Of a stretch of DNA of 5,917 bases, positions 5,466 through 5,917 are shown one piece after another (the stretch's first letter is position 1; the number at the start of each line of letters is the position of its first letter). The notes beneath the pieces were generated by a model. The model did not search any database and was not told where the DNA came from. It was given only the letters and a program-made list of their open reading frames with translations. Where the stretch lies: the NCBI GenBank assembly GCA_003220195.1, contig QHRT01000484.1:1-5917 (forward strand), given 5' to 3'. The translations under genes and the position numbers were made by a program. The stretch is from Candidatus Rokuibacteriota bacterium. Its GTDB lineage: Bacteria; Methylomirabilota; Methylomirabilia; Rokubacteriales; CSP1-6.

Positions 5466-5917
5466 TTACGGACGGACGCGGCCGGTTCCCAGGGCTTCCT
5501 CGCCGACGCCATCGGATCCACCGTTGCGCTCGTGGATAGCGCGGGCGTCGTGCAGATTCGGTACACCTACGACGCATTCGGCTCTGTCGCCGTAATCGGG
5601 TCGCCCGACGAGAACTCCTTCCAGTTCACTGGGCGGGAGAACGACGGTCCTGGGCTCTACTACTATCGCACGCGGTACTATCATGCCGGATTGCAGCGCT
5701 TCCTTAGTGAGGATCCGATTGGGCTTGTCGGCGGACTGAACCTCTATCGGTATGCAGGGAACAATCCGATACGATTCAATGATCAGTTCGGCCTCTGTCA
5801 GATCGAGGTCAAATTCTCGCCGGCGTCAGGTCTTCCAATTGGGGCTTCTCACCCACAGATCGTGACAACGGATCCGAGTGGCAACCAGAACTTCTATGAG
5901 GCAAACGCCCAATACAA
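5466..5917 (+). CDS. 5'-truncated RHS repeat-associated core protein with variable C-terminal tip, runs off window
   Basis: From about 5466 this frame reads as the end of an RHS/YD-repeat core: RTDAAGSQGFLADAIGSTVA, then YTYDAFG, FTGRENDGPGLYYYRTRYY, QRFLSEDPIGL and NLYRYAGNNPIRFNDQFGL. RHS proteins are very large secreted or surface shells that enclose a variable, often toxic, C-terminal tip released near the DPxGL motif. Here the thousands of bases expected upstream are missing: the frame closes at a TGA at 5385-5387, the 5388-5465 stretch has no RHS character, and the first in-frame candidate start is a GTG at 5427 without a good ribosome site. Where DPxGL is usual the sequence is DQFGL, a Pro-to-Gln change. 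The tip then begins CQIEVKFSPASG and HPQIVTTDPSGNQNFYEANA and is unfinished at the edge; its activity cannot be told. G+C of the last 217 bases is about 52%, well below the neighbours. Probably an orphan 3' module, not a working gene. Confidence 0.8.

Overview
The window looks like chromosome from a high-GC, probably soil-type bacterium. A 60-base sample inside the PhzF gene is about 70% G+C, and most genes use G/C-ending codons. The gene mix (FadH-like flavoenzyme, amidohydrolase, PhzF protein, GNAT-like protein, RHS core) would suit Acidobacteriota, Rokubacteria/Methylomirabilota or Proteobacteria, but the sequence alone does not settle the phylum.

Left part (1-2705), all on the minus strand and read right to left: a 68-residue protein resembling a peptidoglycan-binding fold, then a 639-residue FMN/FAD oxidoreductase of the 2,4-dienoyl-CoA reductase/old yellow enzyme class, then the first 152 codons of a TIM-barrel amidohydrolase cut by the window edge. 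Gaps are 27 and 93 bases with no visible terminator, so this looks like one catabolic operon. An ene-reductase/dehydrogenase step followed by a hydrolase or decarboxylase is a plausible pair for degrading an unsaturated or aromatic acid; the substrate is unknown.

Middle (2706-3763): a 131-base divergent intergenic region, then a complete plus-strand PhzF-family isomerase/epimerase gene.

Right part (3764-5917) looks like a rearranged, decaying zone. About 700 bases hold no convincing gene but carry two diverged 41-bp direct repeats, and perhaps a third. Next to them is a frameshifted scrap of an IS21-type IstA transposase, abutting the 3' end of a GNAT-like acyltransferase gene whose last residues seem to have been replaced. 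Back-to-back with that gene, on the plus strand, is the 3' end of an RHS-repeat core gene lacking its upstream body. It leads into a lower-GC (about 52%) C-terminal tip that runs off the window.

No CRISPR array, tRNA, rRNA or intact mobile element is seen. No complete new system can be claimed. The points most worth following are the flavoenzyme with a missing iron-sulfur ligand, the small protein encoded ahead of it, and the RHS/GNAT/IstA junctions.
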